This document shows, in pieces, positions 41,379 to 50,743 of a stretch of 64,000 bases of DNA. The stretch covers positions 1-64,000 of the forward strand of contig CAYTEO010000004.1 in assembly GCA_964436825.1 (NCBI GenBank), given 5' to 3'. The stretch is from CAYTEO01 sp964436825. GTDB taxonomy: Bacteria > Krumholzibacteriota > Krumholzibacteriia > LZORAL124-64-63. How positions within the stretch are numbered: position 1 is the first letter of the stretch; the number at the start of each line of letters is the position of its first letter. A model generated the notes under the pieces. It saw only the letters and a list, made by a program, of their open reading frames with translations. It was not told where the DNA came from and did no database searches. Both the position numbers and the translations under genes were made by a program.

Positions 41379-42445
41379 CGTCGCTCGTCATGGTATCCGG
41401 AATCGCCCCGGCGGCGACGATCGTCGTCGACCAGTCCGGTGCGGGAGACTATCTGACCATCGCCGGCGCCGTGGCCGCTGCCGCGGACGGTGACGAGATC
41501 GTGATCAACCCCGGCACGTACGACGAGTACATCAATCTCACCAGGAGTGTCGATTTCTCGGCGACAGGTGGTCCGGGGACGGTCACCTGGACCGGTTCGG
41601 GGATCCACCAGCTCCTGAACATCGAGCAGCCCGTGACCTGCCACTGCACGGGAATCGTCTTCGCGGGCGGTCGCGTCACGGGGGTCGAGGGTGTCGGGGC
41701 GGCCGTCCACGTGGGGGTCGGCGCCGTGGTGACCTTCGACCGGTGCCGGTTCGAGAACAACTGGGCCGGTTGGGACTGCGCCCGCTCCGCCCAGGGGAGC
41801 GGCACGGACGTCAAGGTCACCGGCTGCGAGTTCAGGGGCAACTACGCGTACCACAACGCGCCCGCCGCCGGCGTGCTGTTGTCGGCGACGATGCGCCTGG
41901 AATCCTGCCTGTTCGTCGACAACACCTGTGACGCTCTTGCCGGCGCCGTGGGAGCCTACCAGGACGCGACCCTGGACGTCGGCCAGTGCGTGTTCCTCCA
42001 CAATCAGGGTGTCGAGTCGGGGGCGCTGCGCTACTATGACGCCTCCGGCACCGCCACCAACAACACCTTCCACGACAACACGGGCGACGCGGTCGTCGTG
42101 GTCCGCTACTCGACGGCCGTCCAGTTCACCCACAACATCGTGACGACGAATGCCGCGGGAGCCGGTCTGGCGTTCGACTACCCCCTCGACCACGACTGCA
42201 ACATCTTCTTCGACATCGCCGGTCCCGCCGTTGCCGGCGGGGACCTGGCACCCGGCGAACAGGTCACCGATCCGCTCTATTGCAACCACGAGCTCGGCGA
42301 GCTGACCCTCTGTTCGCTGTCGCCCGCCCTGCCCGCCAACAGCGGCTGCGGCCTGATCGGTGCGCTGGGGGAGGGGTGTTCCGACTGCGGCCCCATCGCC
42401 AACGAGTCCGTGACGTGGGGCGGCCTCAAGGCGATGTTCCGGTAG
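41375..42445 (+). CDS. Parallel beta-helix protein with C-terminal WGGLKAMFR tail
   Basis: The protein has 356 residues from a GTG that overlaps the methyltransferase stop; an ATG at 41390 is an alternative. Only a short, uncharged hydrophobic start precedes IVVDQSGAGDYLTIAGAV, so the signal peptide looks degenerate or shortened. PbH1 rungs (CRFENNWAG, CEFRGNYAY, CLFVDNTCD) fill residues 30-320. There is no FlgD-like domain. The end reads SVTWGGLKAMFR, the same kind of short tail as the beta-helix protein encoded at 13866-14870. Coupling to a methyltransferase is unusual for such a protein. Confidence 0.85.
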   Translation: MTSLVMVSGIAPAATIVVDQSGAGDYLTIAGAVAAAADGDEIVINPGTYDEYINLTRSVDFSATGGPGTVTWTGSGIHQLLNIEQPVTCHCTGIVFAGGRVTGVEGVGAAVHVGVGAVVTFDRCRFENNWAGWDCARSAQGSGTDVKVTGCEFRGNYAYHNAPAAGVLLSATMRLESCLFVDNTCDALAGAVGAYQDATLDVGQCVFLHNQGVESGALRYYDASGTATNNTFHDNTGDAVVVVRYSTAVQFTHNIVTTNAAGAGLAFDYPLDHDCNIFFDIAGPAVAGGDLAPGEQVTDPLYCNHELGELTLCSLSPALPANSGCGLIGALGEGCSDCGPIANESVTWGGLKAMFR

Positions 42446-42464
42446 GTCCCGGCGGCGGGCGGCC

Positions 42465-43925
42465 CTACAGCAGCCCCACCCGCTCGTTGAAGGCCCGGAT
42501 CAGGGCGTCCCACTGCTCGGCCTCGGCGAACATCTCGGGCCAGAAGTCGGGATCCCACAGCCGGCGCAGATCGTCCACGTCCTTCTGCTGCTGCTCGACC
42601 CAGGTGTAGTACTTGAAGTTGTGGAGCTGCTTGCGGTCCTGGTAGCCCAGCTCGCGCACGTAGTCGGGGGTGATCCCGCGCAGCCAGCGCTCCAGGTGCC
42701 GCAGGCCCAGGTCACGGGTGTAGGGGCCCTCGCTCCCGTTCAGCTCGCGCAGGCGGGAGGTGTACATCTCGCTGGAGTCGGTCAGGCAGGTGAACAGGAC
42801 GTCCCGGCCGTCCAGGTCGTAGTAGCGGGCCGTCTTGATGGCCGCGGCCAGGTTGCCGATGCTGGAGATCCCCAGCAGCGGGAGCTGCCCGATCAGCTCC
42901 TGCGGCACCCCGGCGTCGGCCAGGGCGGCGTGGCCCTCCGGCTCGTTGAACAGCCGCAGCAGGTCCATGCACTGCTGGTCGTCGATGGCCACGACGAAGT
43001 CCGTGTTGCGGACGTTGTGGATCCAGGGGACGTGCTTGTCGCCGATCCCCTCGATGCGGTGCCCGCCGAAACCGCAGCGCAGCAGGGTGGGGCACTGGAG
43101 CGCCTCGGCCGCGGCGACGAGCATCCCGGGGTGGCGCGTCTTGAGGAAGTCGCCGGCGGCGATCGTCCCGGCCGAGCCGGTGGCCGAGACGTAGGCGGAG
43201 AGCCGCTGCCCGGGCGCCGCCAGGCGCTGGAACAGCTCGTCGATGATCGAGCCGGTCATGTGGTAGTGCCACTGGGCGTTGCCGAACTCGTCGAACTGGT
43301 TGAAGATGACGCAGTCGGGCCGGGTGCGCCGGATCTCCCAGCACTTGTCGTAGATCTCCTTGACGTTCGACTCGCAGCCGGGCGTGGCGATGACCTCGGT
43401 GGCCACCCCCTTGAGCCACTCGAACCGCTCGCGGCTCATCTCCTCGGGCAGGATCGCCACCGAGTCGCAGGCCAGCAGCTTGCTGTCGAAGGCCCCGCCG
43501 CGGCAGTAGTTGCCGGTGCTGGGCCAGACGGCCTTCTGGGTCGTGGGATCGAAGGCGCCGGTGACGAGCCTCGGGACCAGGCAGCCGAACGCCGCCCCCA
43601 CCTTGTGGGCCCCGGTGGGGAACCACTTGCCCACCAGGCCGATGATCCGGGCCTGGACCCCGGTCAGCTCCGGCGGGAATTCCAGCCAGTTGCCGTCGTT
43701 GTAGAGGCCCGTCTCCGGGTCGTTCTTCCAGGTGATCCGGAAGAGGTTGACCGGGTCGATGTCCCACAGCCCCACGTCCTTCAGGCGCGCCTTGATCTTC
43801 TCTGGGACCAGGCGGGCCGGGTCCTTCATCTCGGCCAGGGTGGGGATGATGATGTTCCGCTCCCGGCAGCGGGCGGCGGCCTTCTCCAGGACTTCCTCGT
43901 TCACGACGGTCAGGCGGGTGATCAT
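42465..43925 (-). CDS. PLP-dependent fold-type II enzyme (cysteine synthase-like beta subunit)
   Basis: The protein has 486 residues. The PLP lysine is in PTGAHKVGAAFG (Lys108). A PSTGNYCRGGAF segment follows, at the place of the substrate or phosphate loop in cysteine/threonine synthase-like enzymes. TGSAGTIAAGDFL is the glycine-rich phosphate loop. It is longer than CysK and matches the group annotated as PLP-dependent protein subunit beta, whose reaction is not established. CGATGGGAGTCGAAC before the ATG is a weak ribosome site. It diverges from the aconitase gene across a 200-base gap. Confidence 0.82.
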   Translation of the reverse strand: MITRLTVVNEEVLEKAAARCRERNIIIPTLAEMKDPARLVPEKIKARLKDVGLWDIDPVNLFRITWKNDPETGLYNDGNWLEFPPELTGVQARIIGLVGKWFPTGAHKVGAAFGCLVPRLVTGAFDPTTQKAVWPSTGNYCRGGAFDSKLLACDSVAILPEEMSRERFEWLKGVATEVIATPGCESNVKEIYDKCWEIRRTRPDCVIFNQFDEFGNAQWHYHMTGSIIDELFQRLAAPGQRLSAYVSATGSAGTIAAGDFLKTRHPGMLVAAAEALQCPTLLRCGFGGHRIEGIGDKHVPWIHNVRNTDFVVAIDDQQCMDLLRLFNEPEGHAALADAGVPQELIGQLPLLGISSIGNLAAAIKTARYYDLDGRDVLFTCLTDSSEMYTSRLRELNGSEGPYTRDLGLRHLERWLRGITPDYVRELGYQDRKQLHNFKYYTWVEQQQKDVDDLRRLWDPDFWPEMFAEAEQWDALIRAFNERVGLL

Positions 43926-44125
43926 GTTCGACTCCCATCGGCTGTTATTCTCCAGCAGTCTGCGGAAACGATGGGCTCCGGCCGCGGTCCGGTCAACAGA
44001 TTCCGGCCGGGAGCCGGACTTGCCCTCGCCGTCCCCAGGCTCCATTATCCTGGCGTCACCGTGAACAGCGACCAACGAGCACCCCATCCCGGGGCACCAT
44101 GACCTCACCCGAGGAAGGTATCGCC

Positions 44126-46399
44126 ATGCAGATCGAGACGACTCCCCAGATGGTCCAGGACGTCTATCGCCGCAGCCGCGAGCACCTGGCCGTGGTGCGC
44201 GAGCGGCTGGGCCGTCCCCTGACCCTCGCCGAGAAGGTCCTGTTCGGCCACCTCGACGATCCGGCCGGCCAGCAGCTGGAGCGGGGCAAGGCGACCCTGC
44301 GCCTGCGTCCCGACCGGGTGGCCATGCAGGACGCCACCGCCCAGATGGCCATCCTCCAGTTCATGATGGCGGGCCGGGACGAGACGGCCGTCCCGACGAC
44401 CGTCCACTGCGACCACCTCCTGCTGGCCTACAAGGGGGCGGAGGAGGACCGCAGGACGGCCCTGGACGTCAACCGCGAGGTCTACGAGTTCCTCGAGAGC
44501 GCCGCGGCGCGCTACGGGATGGGCTTCTGGAAGCCGGGCTCGGGGATCATCCACCAGATCGTCCTGGAGAACTACGCCTTCCCCGGCGGGATGATCATCG
44601 GCACCGACAGCCACACCCCCAACGGCGGCGGGCTGGGCATGGTGGCCGTGGGCGTGGGGGGCGCCGACGCCGTCGACGTCATGGTCGGCATGCCGTGGGA
44701 GGTGCTCCACCCGAAGCTGATCGGCGTGCGGCTGACCGGCGCTCCCAGCGGCTGGACGGCGCCCAAGGACGTCATCCTGAAGCTGCTGGACATCCTGACG
44801 GTCAAGGGCGGCACCAACGCCATCGTCGAGTACTTCGGGCCGGGCACCGCGGCGCTGAGCTGCACCGGCAAGGCGACGATCACGAACATGGGCGCCGAGC
44901 TGGGGGCCACCACCAGCATCTTCCCCTACGACGAGCGGATGGCCGCCTACCTGCGCGGCACCCGCCGCGCCGAGCTGGCCGACCTGGCCGACGCCAACAC
45001 CGACCTGCTGACCGCCGATCCCGAGGTCCAAGCCGATCCGGGGCGGTTCTACGACCAGCTCATCGAGATCGACCTGTCGACCCTCGAGCCGCACCTGGTC
45101 GGTCCGCACACCCCCGACCTGGCCCACCCGGTGGGCCGGATGGCCGAGGACACCGAGCGCGAGGGCTACCCCGAGCGGCTCACCGCCGCCCTGATCGGCA
45201 GCTGCACCAACAGCAGCTACGAGGACATCTGCCGCGCCGCCGACGTCGCCCGCCAGGCCCTGGACAAGGGGCTGCGGATGAAGGCCCGGCTGCTGGTCTC
45301 CCCGGGCTCGGACCAGATCTACGAGACGATCAAGCGCGACGGCCAGCTGGCGGTCCTGGAGCAGGTCGGCGCGACCGTCCTGACCAACGCCTGCGGGCCG
45401 TGCATCGGCCAGTGGAAGCGCGACGACATCCAGCCGGGCGAGCCGAACAGCATCGTCACCTCGTTCAACCGCAACTTCCGCAAGCGCAACGACGGCAATC
45501 CGGAGACCCACGCCTTCATCGGCAGCCCCGAGATCGTCATGGCCTACGGTCTGGCCGGGACGCTGAAGTTCAACCCGCTGACCGACACCCTGACGGCGGT
45601 GGACGGCAGCCAGGTCAAGCTCGATCCTCCCGCCCCGGCGCCGGAGCTGCCGCCGGAGGGCTTCGTGTCGGCCACCGCGGGCTACCAGGCGCCTCCCGCG
45701 GACCGCGGCGGCGTGGCCGTCAAGGTCGATCCCGACAGCGAGCGCCTGGCCCTGCTGGAACCGTTCCCGGCCTGGGACGGCGAGGACTACCGGGACCTGG
45801 TCCTGCTGATCAAGGCCCGGGGCAAGTGCACGACCGACCACATCTCCATGGCCGGCCCCTGGCTGAAGTACCGCGGCCACCTGGACAACATCAGCAACAA
45901 CATGCTGATCGGCGCCGTCAACGCCTTCAACGGCGAGACGAACAGGGTCAAGGACCAGCTCGCCGGCGAGTACGGCGAGGTCCCGCAGGTGGCGCGCCAC
46001 TACAAGGCCGAGGGGGTGCGCTGGATCGTCGTCGGCGACGAGAACTACGGCGAGGGTTCCAGCCGCGAGCACGCCGCCATGGAGCCCCGGCACCTGGGCG
46101 GGGTGGCCGTCATCGCGCGCAGCTTCGCCCGCATCCACGAGACGAACCTCAAGAAGCAGGGCCTGCTGCCGCTGACCTTCGTCGACCCGGCCGACTACGA
46201 CAAGGTCCAGGAGGACGACCGGATCGACATCCTGGGCCTGAAGGAGCTGGCGCCGGGCAAGCCGCTGACCGTCGTCCTGCACCACGCCGACGGGAGCGAG
46301 GAGAGCTTCCCGGTGGCCCACACGCTGACCGACGAGCAGATCGAGTGGTTCCGCCACGGCTCGGCCCTCAACAAGATCCGGGCCGAGAGCGGCAGCTAG
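44126..46399 (+). CDS. acn: Aconitate hydratase
   Basis: The protein has 757 residues, close to mitochondrial-type aconitase. The start at 44126 follows GAGGAAGGTATCGCC. Cluster ligands are visible as SCTNSSYED (Cys360) and ACGPCIGQW (Cys423, Cys426). MIIGTDSHTPNGGGLG and the C-terminal swivel domain (about 590-757, DENYGEGSSREHAAMEPR, IARSFARIHETNLKKQG) are all intact. It interconverts citrate and isocitrate in the TCA cycle. A GC-rich hairpin ends the transcript at 46427-46448. Confidence 0.96.
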   Translation: MQIETTPQMVQDVYRRSREHLAVVRERLGRPLTLAEKVLFGHLDDPAGQQLERGKATLRLRPDRVAMQDATAQMAILQFMMAGRDETAVPTTVHCDHLLLAYKGAEEDRRTALDVNREVYEFLESAAARYGMGFWKPGSGIIHQIVLENYAFPGGMIIGTDSHTPNGGGLGMVAVGVGGADAVDVMVGMPWEVLHPKLIGVRLTGAPSGWTAPKDVILKLLDILTVKGGTNAIVEYFGPGTAALSCTGKATITNMGAELGATTSIFPYDERMAAYLRGTRRAELADLADANTDLLTADPEVQADPGRFYDQLIEIDLSTLEPHLVGPHTPDLAHPVGRMAEDTEREGYPERLTAALIGSCTNSSYEDICRAADVARQALDKGLRMKARLLVSPGSDQIYETIKRDGQLAVLEQVGATVLTNACGPCIGQWKRDDIQPGEPNSIVTSFNRNFRKRNDGNPETHAFIGSPEIVMAYGLAGTLKFNPLTDTLTAVDGSQVKLDPPAPAPELPPEGFVSATAGYQAPPADRGGVAVKVDPDSERLALLEPFPAWDGEDYRDLVLLIKARGKCTTDHISMAGPWLKYRGHLDNISNNMLIGAVNAFNGETNRVKDQLAGEYGEVPQVARHYKAEGVRWIVVGDENYGEGSSREHAAMEPRHLGGVAVIARSFARIHETNLKKQGLLPLTFVDPADYDKVQEDDRIDILGLKELAPGKPLTVVLHHADGSEESFPVAHTLTDEQIEWFRHGSALNKIRAESGS

Positions 46400-46426
46400 C
46401 CGGGACCGGCACCGGTGGACGCGGGC

Positions 46427-46448
46427 GGGGGCGCCGAAAGGCGCCCCC
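46427..46448 (+). terminator. Hairpin terminator after aconitase
   Basis: GGGGGCGCC, loop GAAA, GGCGCCCCC: nine perfect pairs capped by a stable GNRA tetraloop. It lies 27 bases after the acn stop and is followed by GTCCCATTTCCCC, so the T tract is weak. It separates acn from the amidotransferase gene. Confidence 0.75.
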
Positions 46449-46523
46449 GTCCCATTTCCCCGGTGAAGTCGGCGGCGTCGGGTGCGATAATACCCCGTGT
46501 CACCCACGACGGGGGGAGGGATC

Positions 46524-47603
46524 ATGAAGCGCTGCACCCGCTGCATCCTGCCGGAGACGGTTCCCGGCATCACGTTCGACGCCGACGGTGTCTGCCGCTT
46601 CTGCCGCGAGCGCCTGCCCATCAGCTACCACGGCGAGGAGCCGCTGCTGGAACTGTTCGCCGCCGCGCGGGAGCAGGGGCGACCGTACGATGCCGTCGTG
46701 CCCCTCAGCGGCGGGCGGGACAGCTCGTTCATCCTCCACTACGCCGTCACCCACGGCCTGAAGGTGCTGGCCGTCAACTACGACAACGAGTTCGTCACCG
46801 ACCTCGCCGTGGCGAACATGCAGCGGGTGTGCCGGAAACTGGGGACCGACCTGGTCCGTTACCGCTCCCGGCACGGCCTGGCCCGGCGGATCGTCCGCGA
46901 CAGCATCCTCAACGCCTCGCGCCACGACCTGCCGACCCTGGCCCAGTGCTTCTGCGGGGCGTGCAGCTACGGGTTCCGGGCCGTCGTCTACGAGACGGCG
47001 CGACGGCACGGGATCCCGCTGATCCTGTGGGGGGGCTCGCGGATCGAGGAGACGACGCACATGACCCGCCAGGGGCTGGCCACCGGGCGCAGGACGGTCG
47101 CCGGCCTGGTCGGCAAGCTGCGGCCGGTCAACGTCCGCAGCCGGGTCAACATGTATCGACTGCGCTGGGAGTTCCCGTCGGGCCGGTCGTTCGTGGAGGA
47201 CCTGCGCCTGGAACGGCCGCTGCCGGCCTCGCCGGGGATCACCGAGGTGAGCGTCTTCGACTATATCGGTTGGGACCGGCAGCTCCTGAAACGGACGATC
47301 CTCGACGAGCTGGGCTGGCGGAAGCCCGAGGGCGCCGCCACCACCTGGCGCTCGGACTGCAAGCTGGAACCGCTGGTCACCTACTGCTTCAAGAACATCT
47401 TCGGCTGCGACAAGAGCGCCTTCGGCTTCCACAACATGATCAACGAGGGACAGATGACGCGCGCGGAGGCCCTGCAGCGGGAGGAGGCGACGACCGGCGC
47501 GTACACGCCCGAGCTGGATCGCCTGTTGCGGGAGGAGATCGGCCTGCCGGAGAAGCCGATCGCGCGCATCCGCTCGTTCGCGCGGCCGGAGCTCTGGAGC
47601 TGA
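46524..47603 (+). CDS. N-acetyl sugar amidotransferase (WbpG/PseA-like)
   Basis: The protein has 359 residues. An N-terminal Cys motif (CTRCILPET, then CRFCRE) precedes the ATP pyrophosphatase loop PLSGGRDSSFIL (about 67-78). Further features are CFCGACSYGFRAVVYETARRHGIPL and, near the end, a zinc-site-like FGCDKSAFGFHN segment. The family turns an N-acetyl sugar into an acetamidino sugar during O-antigen or flagellin glycan synthesis, with ammonia from HisH/HisF-like partners. Those partners are not in this window. GGGGGGAGGGATC gives a ribosome site. A GT2 gene follows after 54 bases. Confidence 0.9.
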   Translation: MKRCTRCILPETVPGITFDADGVCRFCRERLPISYHGEEPLLELFAAAREQGRPYDAVVPLSGGRDSSFILHYAVTHGLKVLAVNYDNEFVTDLAVANMQRVCRKLGTDLVRYRSRHGLARRIVRDSILNASRHDLPTLAQCFCGACSYGFRAVVYETARRHGIPLILWGGSRIEETTHMTRQGLATGRRTVAGLVGKLRPVNVRSRVNMYRLRWEFPSGRSFVEDLRLERPLPASPGITEVSVFDYIGWDRQLLKRTILDELGWRKPEGAATTWRSDCKLEPLVTYCFKNIFGCDKSAFGFHNMINEGQMTRAEALQREEATTGAYTPELDRLLREEIGLPEKPIARIRSFARPELWS

Positions 47604-47657
47604 GGTGGTACTGCCGTCCGCTCCCCGGCGCACCGGAAAGACCCTGCACGGAGGAGG

Positions 47658-48542
47658 ATGACCCTGCAGCAGCAACCTCTCGTCTCGGTGGTCACGGCCA
47701 CCTACAACATGGCCCGGCACCTGCCCGAGGCCATCGCCTCGGTCCTGCAGCAGGACTACCCCGCCATCGAGCACATCATCGTCGACGACGGCTCCACCGA
47801 CGACACCCGGGCCGTCTTGCAGCGGTGGCGCGACGACCCGCGCGTCCGCGTGGTCCACCAGGCCAACGCCGGCCAGACCGTGGCCAAGAACCGGGGGATC
47901 GCCGAGGCCCGCGGCGAGCTGATCGCCTTCCTGGACGCCGACGACGCCTGGCTGCCCGGCAAGCTGAGCAGGCAGGTGCCCCACTTCGCCGATCCGGAGG
48001 TGGGGGTCGTCTTCGGCAACATGATCTACGTCGACGACGCCGGTCGTCCCCTGCCCATCGCCCCGATGCGGGCCCATGGCGGCTGGATCACCGACAAGCT
48101 GCTGATCGACAACTTCGTCGCCTTCCCCACCGTCGTCGTCCGGCGCAGCGTCCTGGACGAGCTGGGCGGGTTCGACGAGAGCCTGTCGATGTCCATCGAC
48201 TACGAGCTGTGGCTGCGCGTCTCGGTCCGCTACCGCTTCGTCCACATCGACGAGCCGCTGGCCCGCTACCGCATCTGGGAGGGACAGATGTCGCACCGCA
48301 AGGGGGAGCGGTTCGACAACTTCTTCCGCATGCTGGAACGCTTCCTGGCCGAGCACCCCGGTGTGGTCTCCGGCGCGGCGATCCGGCACGGCTACGCCCA
48401 CTCCTACACCTCGCGCGCCTGGTGGCACCTGAGCGAGGGTCGCCGCGGCGCCGCGTTGCGCGACCTGGGCCGCGCCCTGCGGCTGCGTCCCTGGGACCTG
48501 CGCGCCTGGCGGACGGTGGCGAAGGCCGTCACGGGGGTCTGA
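47658..48542 (+). CDS. Family 2 glycosyltransferase
   Basis: The protein has 294 residues. The GT-A start PLVSVVTATYNMARHLPEAI and the nucleotide-sugar motif HIIVDDGSTDDT are followed by NRGIAEARGELIAFLDADDAW, which holds the DxD-like metal site. The remainder (SMSIDYELWLRVSVRY) is typical of polysaccharide glycosyltransferases. GGAGGAGG overlaps almost up to the ATG, leaving little spacing. Together with the amidotransferase it suggests synthesis of a modified surface glycan. Donor and acceptor are unknown. Confidence 0.92.
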   Translation: MTLQQQPLVSVVTATYNMARHLPEAIASVLQQDYPAIEHIIVDDGSTDDTRAVLQRWRDDPRVRVVHQANAGQTVAKNRGIAEARGELIAFLDADDAWLPGKLSRQVPHFADPEVGVVFGNMIYVDDAGRPLPIAPMRAHGGWITDKLLIDNFVAFPTVVVRRSVLDELGGFDESLSMSIDYELWLRVSVRYRFVHIDEPLARYRIWEGQMSHRKGERFDNFFRMLERFLAEHPGVVSGAAIRHGYAHSYTSRAWWHLSEGRRGAALRDLGRALRLRPWDLRAWRTVAKAVTGV

Positions 48543-48579
48543 CCCGGGGCCGGGCGCACCCGCCCGCGCCGCCGCTGTG

Positions 48580-49011
48580 CTAGTCCTCCTCGCCGCCTGG
48601 CCGCCTCCTCTCCCGCTTGATCCGGCTGCGTCGGCGCTTCTGTTGCAGGCGTCGCTCCCGCGACGCCGTCGTGGGACGGGTCGCCCGGCGCGGTTTCGGG
48701 CGCCGGAGGGCCTGTTCCAGCAGTGCCGTCAGGCGGGCGACGGCGTCGTCGAGGTTCCGCTCCCGGGAGCGGAAGCGCCGCGCGTCGATGACGACGACGC
48801 CGTCGGCCGTGGCCCGCCGCCCGGCCAGCCGCAGCAGCCTGGCGCGGACGTCGTCGGGCAGCGAGGGGGAGCCGGCCGCGTCGAAGCGGAGCTGGCAGGC
48901 GGTGGCCACCTTGTTGACGTGCTGGCCGCCGGGGCCGGAGGCGTGGACGAAGCGCACCTCCAGCTCCGAATCGGGGATGACGATCCGTGGCGGGCCGGGC
49001 AGCTCGATCAT
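48580..49011 (-). CDS. arfB: Alternative ribosome-rescue hydrolase ArfB (YaeJ-like)
   Basis: The protein has 143 residues. The release-factor GGQ motif is at residues 28-30 in ASGPGGQHVNKV, and the C-terminal tail is long, basic and probably disordered (RERRLQQKRRRSRIKRERR), as needed to enter the mRNA channel of stalled ribosomes. It hydrolyses peptidyl-tRNA on ribosomes that lack a stop codon. CAGGAGCGCGCCG precedes the ATG. It is convergent with the GT2 gene and divergent from the nuclease gene. Confidence 0.95.
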   Translation of the reverse strand: MIELPGPPRIVIPDSELEVRFVHASGPGGQHVNKVATACQLRFDAAGSPSLPDDVRARLLRLAGRRATADGVVVIDARRFRSRERNLDDAVARLTALLEQALRRPKPRRATRPTTASRERRLQQKRRRSRIKRERRRPGGEED

Positions 49012-49345
49012 CGGCGCGCTCCTGGCTGACGGTCAACGGACGTCGACGGCCCCGCCCGGGGGCGGGACCGCCAGGATCGCACAGGTGGTCGCTCCTGTCA
49101 TCCGACCAGCGGCACCCGCCGGGCGACCGGGACGGCGGGTGCCGGCAGGAGGGTCCAGGATCGCAGCGGGATGCCCGTGGGCTGTTCCCCTGGTCGGGCG
49201 CCGCATGACCGGTGGCGGGTCGTGGCGTCGATTCGTGTGGCCGCTCGCGCCGGGGGTCGATCCGTTTCTTGAAAACAGGGGACGTTTCCGTGCCGGGGAG
49301 GTATTCTCCCGGAGGTCCAGGCGAACATCATCCGGGAGCGCGACG
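49012..49345. other. 334-base divergent gap between arfB and the RMMBL nuclease gene
   Basis: I see no convincing gene here. An open frame on the minus strand (49033-49383) is Pro/Arg-rich, overlaps the nuclease start and resembles no family. A small hairpin CCCGCC-CGGG-GGCGGG lies at 49051-49066. TTGAAA at about 49269 is a possible -35 for the nuclease gene, but no -10 has suitable spacing. Several AT-richer bases around 49265-49310 are the likeliest promoter zone. Confidence 0.4.
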
Positions 49346-50737
49346 ATGAAACTCTCCTTCCACGGCGCCGCCGGCGGCGTCACCGGTTCCTGTCACCTGC
49401 TCGAGGTCGGCGGCCGGCGGATCCTGATCGATTGCGGCCTGTTCCAGGGCCGGCGCGAGATCGAGGAGGAGAACCGCGAACCGTTCGGTTTCGCGCCGGC
49501 CTCGCTCGACGCCGTCCTGTTGACCCACGCCCACCTGGACCACTGCGGAAGGTTGCCGCTGCTGGTCCAGGAGGGGTTCGCCGGCCCGGTGATCACCACG
49601 GCCGCCAGCCTGGAGCTGGTGCGCCTGGTGCTTCTGGATGCCGCCCACCTGCAGGAGGAGGAGGCCGAACGGAACCGCCGCAGGGCGCAGCGCCGCGGCC
49701 GGGACACCCGCGGGATCGAACCCCTCTACACGGTCGTCGACGCCATGGCCAGCTTCGACGCCTTCGCCCGGCCGGTGGGGTACAAGCAGCCGTTCGAGCT
49801 GGTGCCGGGGGTGACGGCCACCTTCTTCGACGCGGGCCACATCCTGGGCTCGGCGTCGATCCTGCTGGAGATCGTCGAGAACGGCAGGAAGCGGCGGCTG
49901 GTCTTCTCCGGCGACATCGGCAACCTCGGCCGGCCCATCCTGCGTCCGCCCGAGGCGCCGCCGGCGGCGGACGTCGTCGTCATGGAGACGACCTACGGCG
50001 GCCGCCTCCACAAGACGGTCGAGGCGTCGCGTCACGAGCTCTACGACGCCGTCAGGCGGATCCACCGGCGCGGAGGCAACGTCGTCATCCCGACCTTCGC
50101 CCTGGAACGTGCCCAGGAGGTCCTCTACTTCCTGCGCCAGGGACTGGCCGAGGGGGAGCTGCGGCAGCCGCTGCAGGTCTTCCTGGACTCGCCGATGGCC
50201 ATCTCGGCCACCAACGTCTTTCGCCGCCACCCCGAGGCGTTCGACAACGAGGCGGCCCGGCTCTTCGCCGACGGCGAGGATCCGTTCGTCTTCGAGGGGT
50301 TGAAGATGACCCGGGAGGCGGCCGACTCGCGCCTGATCAACGAGGTGCGCCACGGGGCGGTCGTCATGGCCGGCTCGGGGATGTGCGTCGGCGGGCGCGT
50401 CCGCCATCACCTGCGCCGCAACCTGTGGCGCCCCGAGAGCGGCGTCGTCTTCGTCGGGTACGCCTCCCACGAGACCCTGGCGGGACGGATCATCGACGGT
50501 GCGCGCGAGGTGACGCTGTTCGGCGAGACGATCCCGGTGGCGGCGGAGATCGTCACCATCGGCGGGTTCTCCGCCCACGCCGACCAGGCCGAGCTGCTCG
50601 CCTGGCGCGAGCAGGCGGGCCGGCCGGAGCTGACGATCCTCGTGCACGGCGATCCCGATGCCAGCGAGGCCTTCGCCGCCGAGCTCGCCGGCGCCGAGAC
50701 GATCATCCCGCAGCTGCACGATACGCTGGAGCTGTGA
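49346..50737 (+). CDS. Metallo-beta-lactamase-fold RNA nuclease (RMMBL/CPSF-like)
   Basis: The protein has 463 residues. The metal motif is HAHLDH (His61, His63, Asp65, His66). A beta-CASP domain spans about 215-350 (GNVVIPTFALERAQEVLYFL, VFLDSPMAISATNVF), then MAGSGMCVGGRVRHHL. The C-terminal RMMBL part reads VVFVGYASHETLAG and GGFSAHADQAELLAW with its His. Bacterial members are RNA exonucleases or endonucleases of the Ysh1/CPSF-100 type. Cytoplasmic RNA processing is likely. It ends seven bases from the convergent methyltransferase stop. Confidence 0.94.
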   Translation: MKLSFHGAAGGVTGSCHLLEVGGRRILIDCGLFQGRREIEEENREPFGFAPASLDAVLLTHAHLDHCGRLPLLVQEGFAGPVITTAASLELVRLVLLDAAHLQEEEAERNRRRAQRRGRDTRGIEPLYTVVDAMASFDAFARPVGYKQPFELVPGVTATFFDAGHILGSASILLEIVENGRKRRLVFSGDIGNLGRPILRPPEAPPAADVVVMETTYGGRLHKTVEASRHELYDAVRRIHRRGGNVVIPTFALERAQEVLYFLRQGLAEGELRQPLQVFLDSPMAISATNVFRRHPEAFDNEAARLFADGEDPFVFEGLKMTREAADSRLINEVRHGAVVMAGSGMCVGGRVRHHLRRNLWRPESGVVFVGYASHETLAGRIIDGAREVTLFGETIPVAAEIVTIGGFSAHADQAELLAWREQAGRPELTILVHGDPDASEAFAAELAGAETIIPQLHDTLEL

Positions 50738-50743
50738 GCGCGG

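Noticed and set aside
42621..44102. Plus-strand frame opposite the PLP enzyme
   Set aside because: Antisense shadow. The PLP lysine and glycine loop on the minus strand identify the true gene.
49033..49383. 116-codon minus-strand frame between arfB and the nuclease gene
   Set aside because: Pro/Arg/Gly-rich with no ribosome site or family resemblance, and it runs into the nuclease start.
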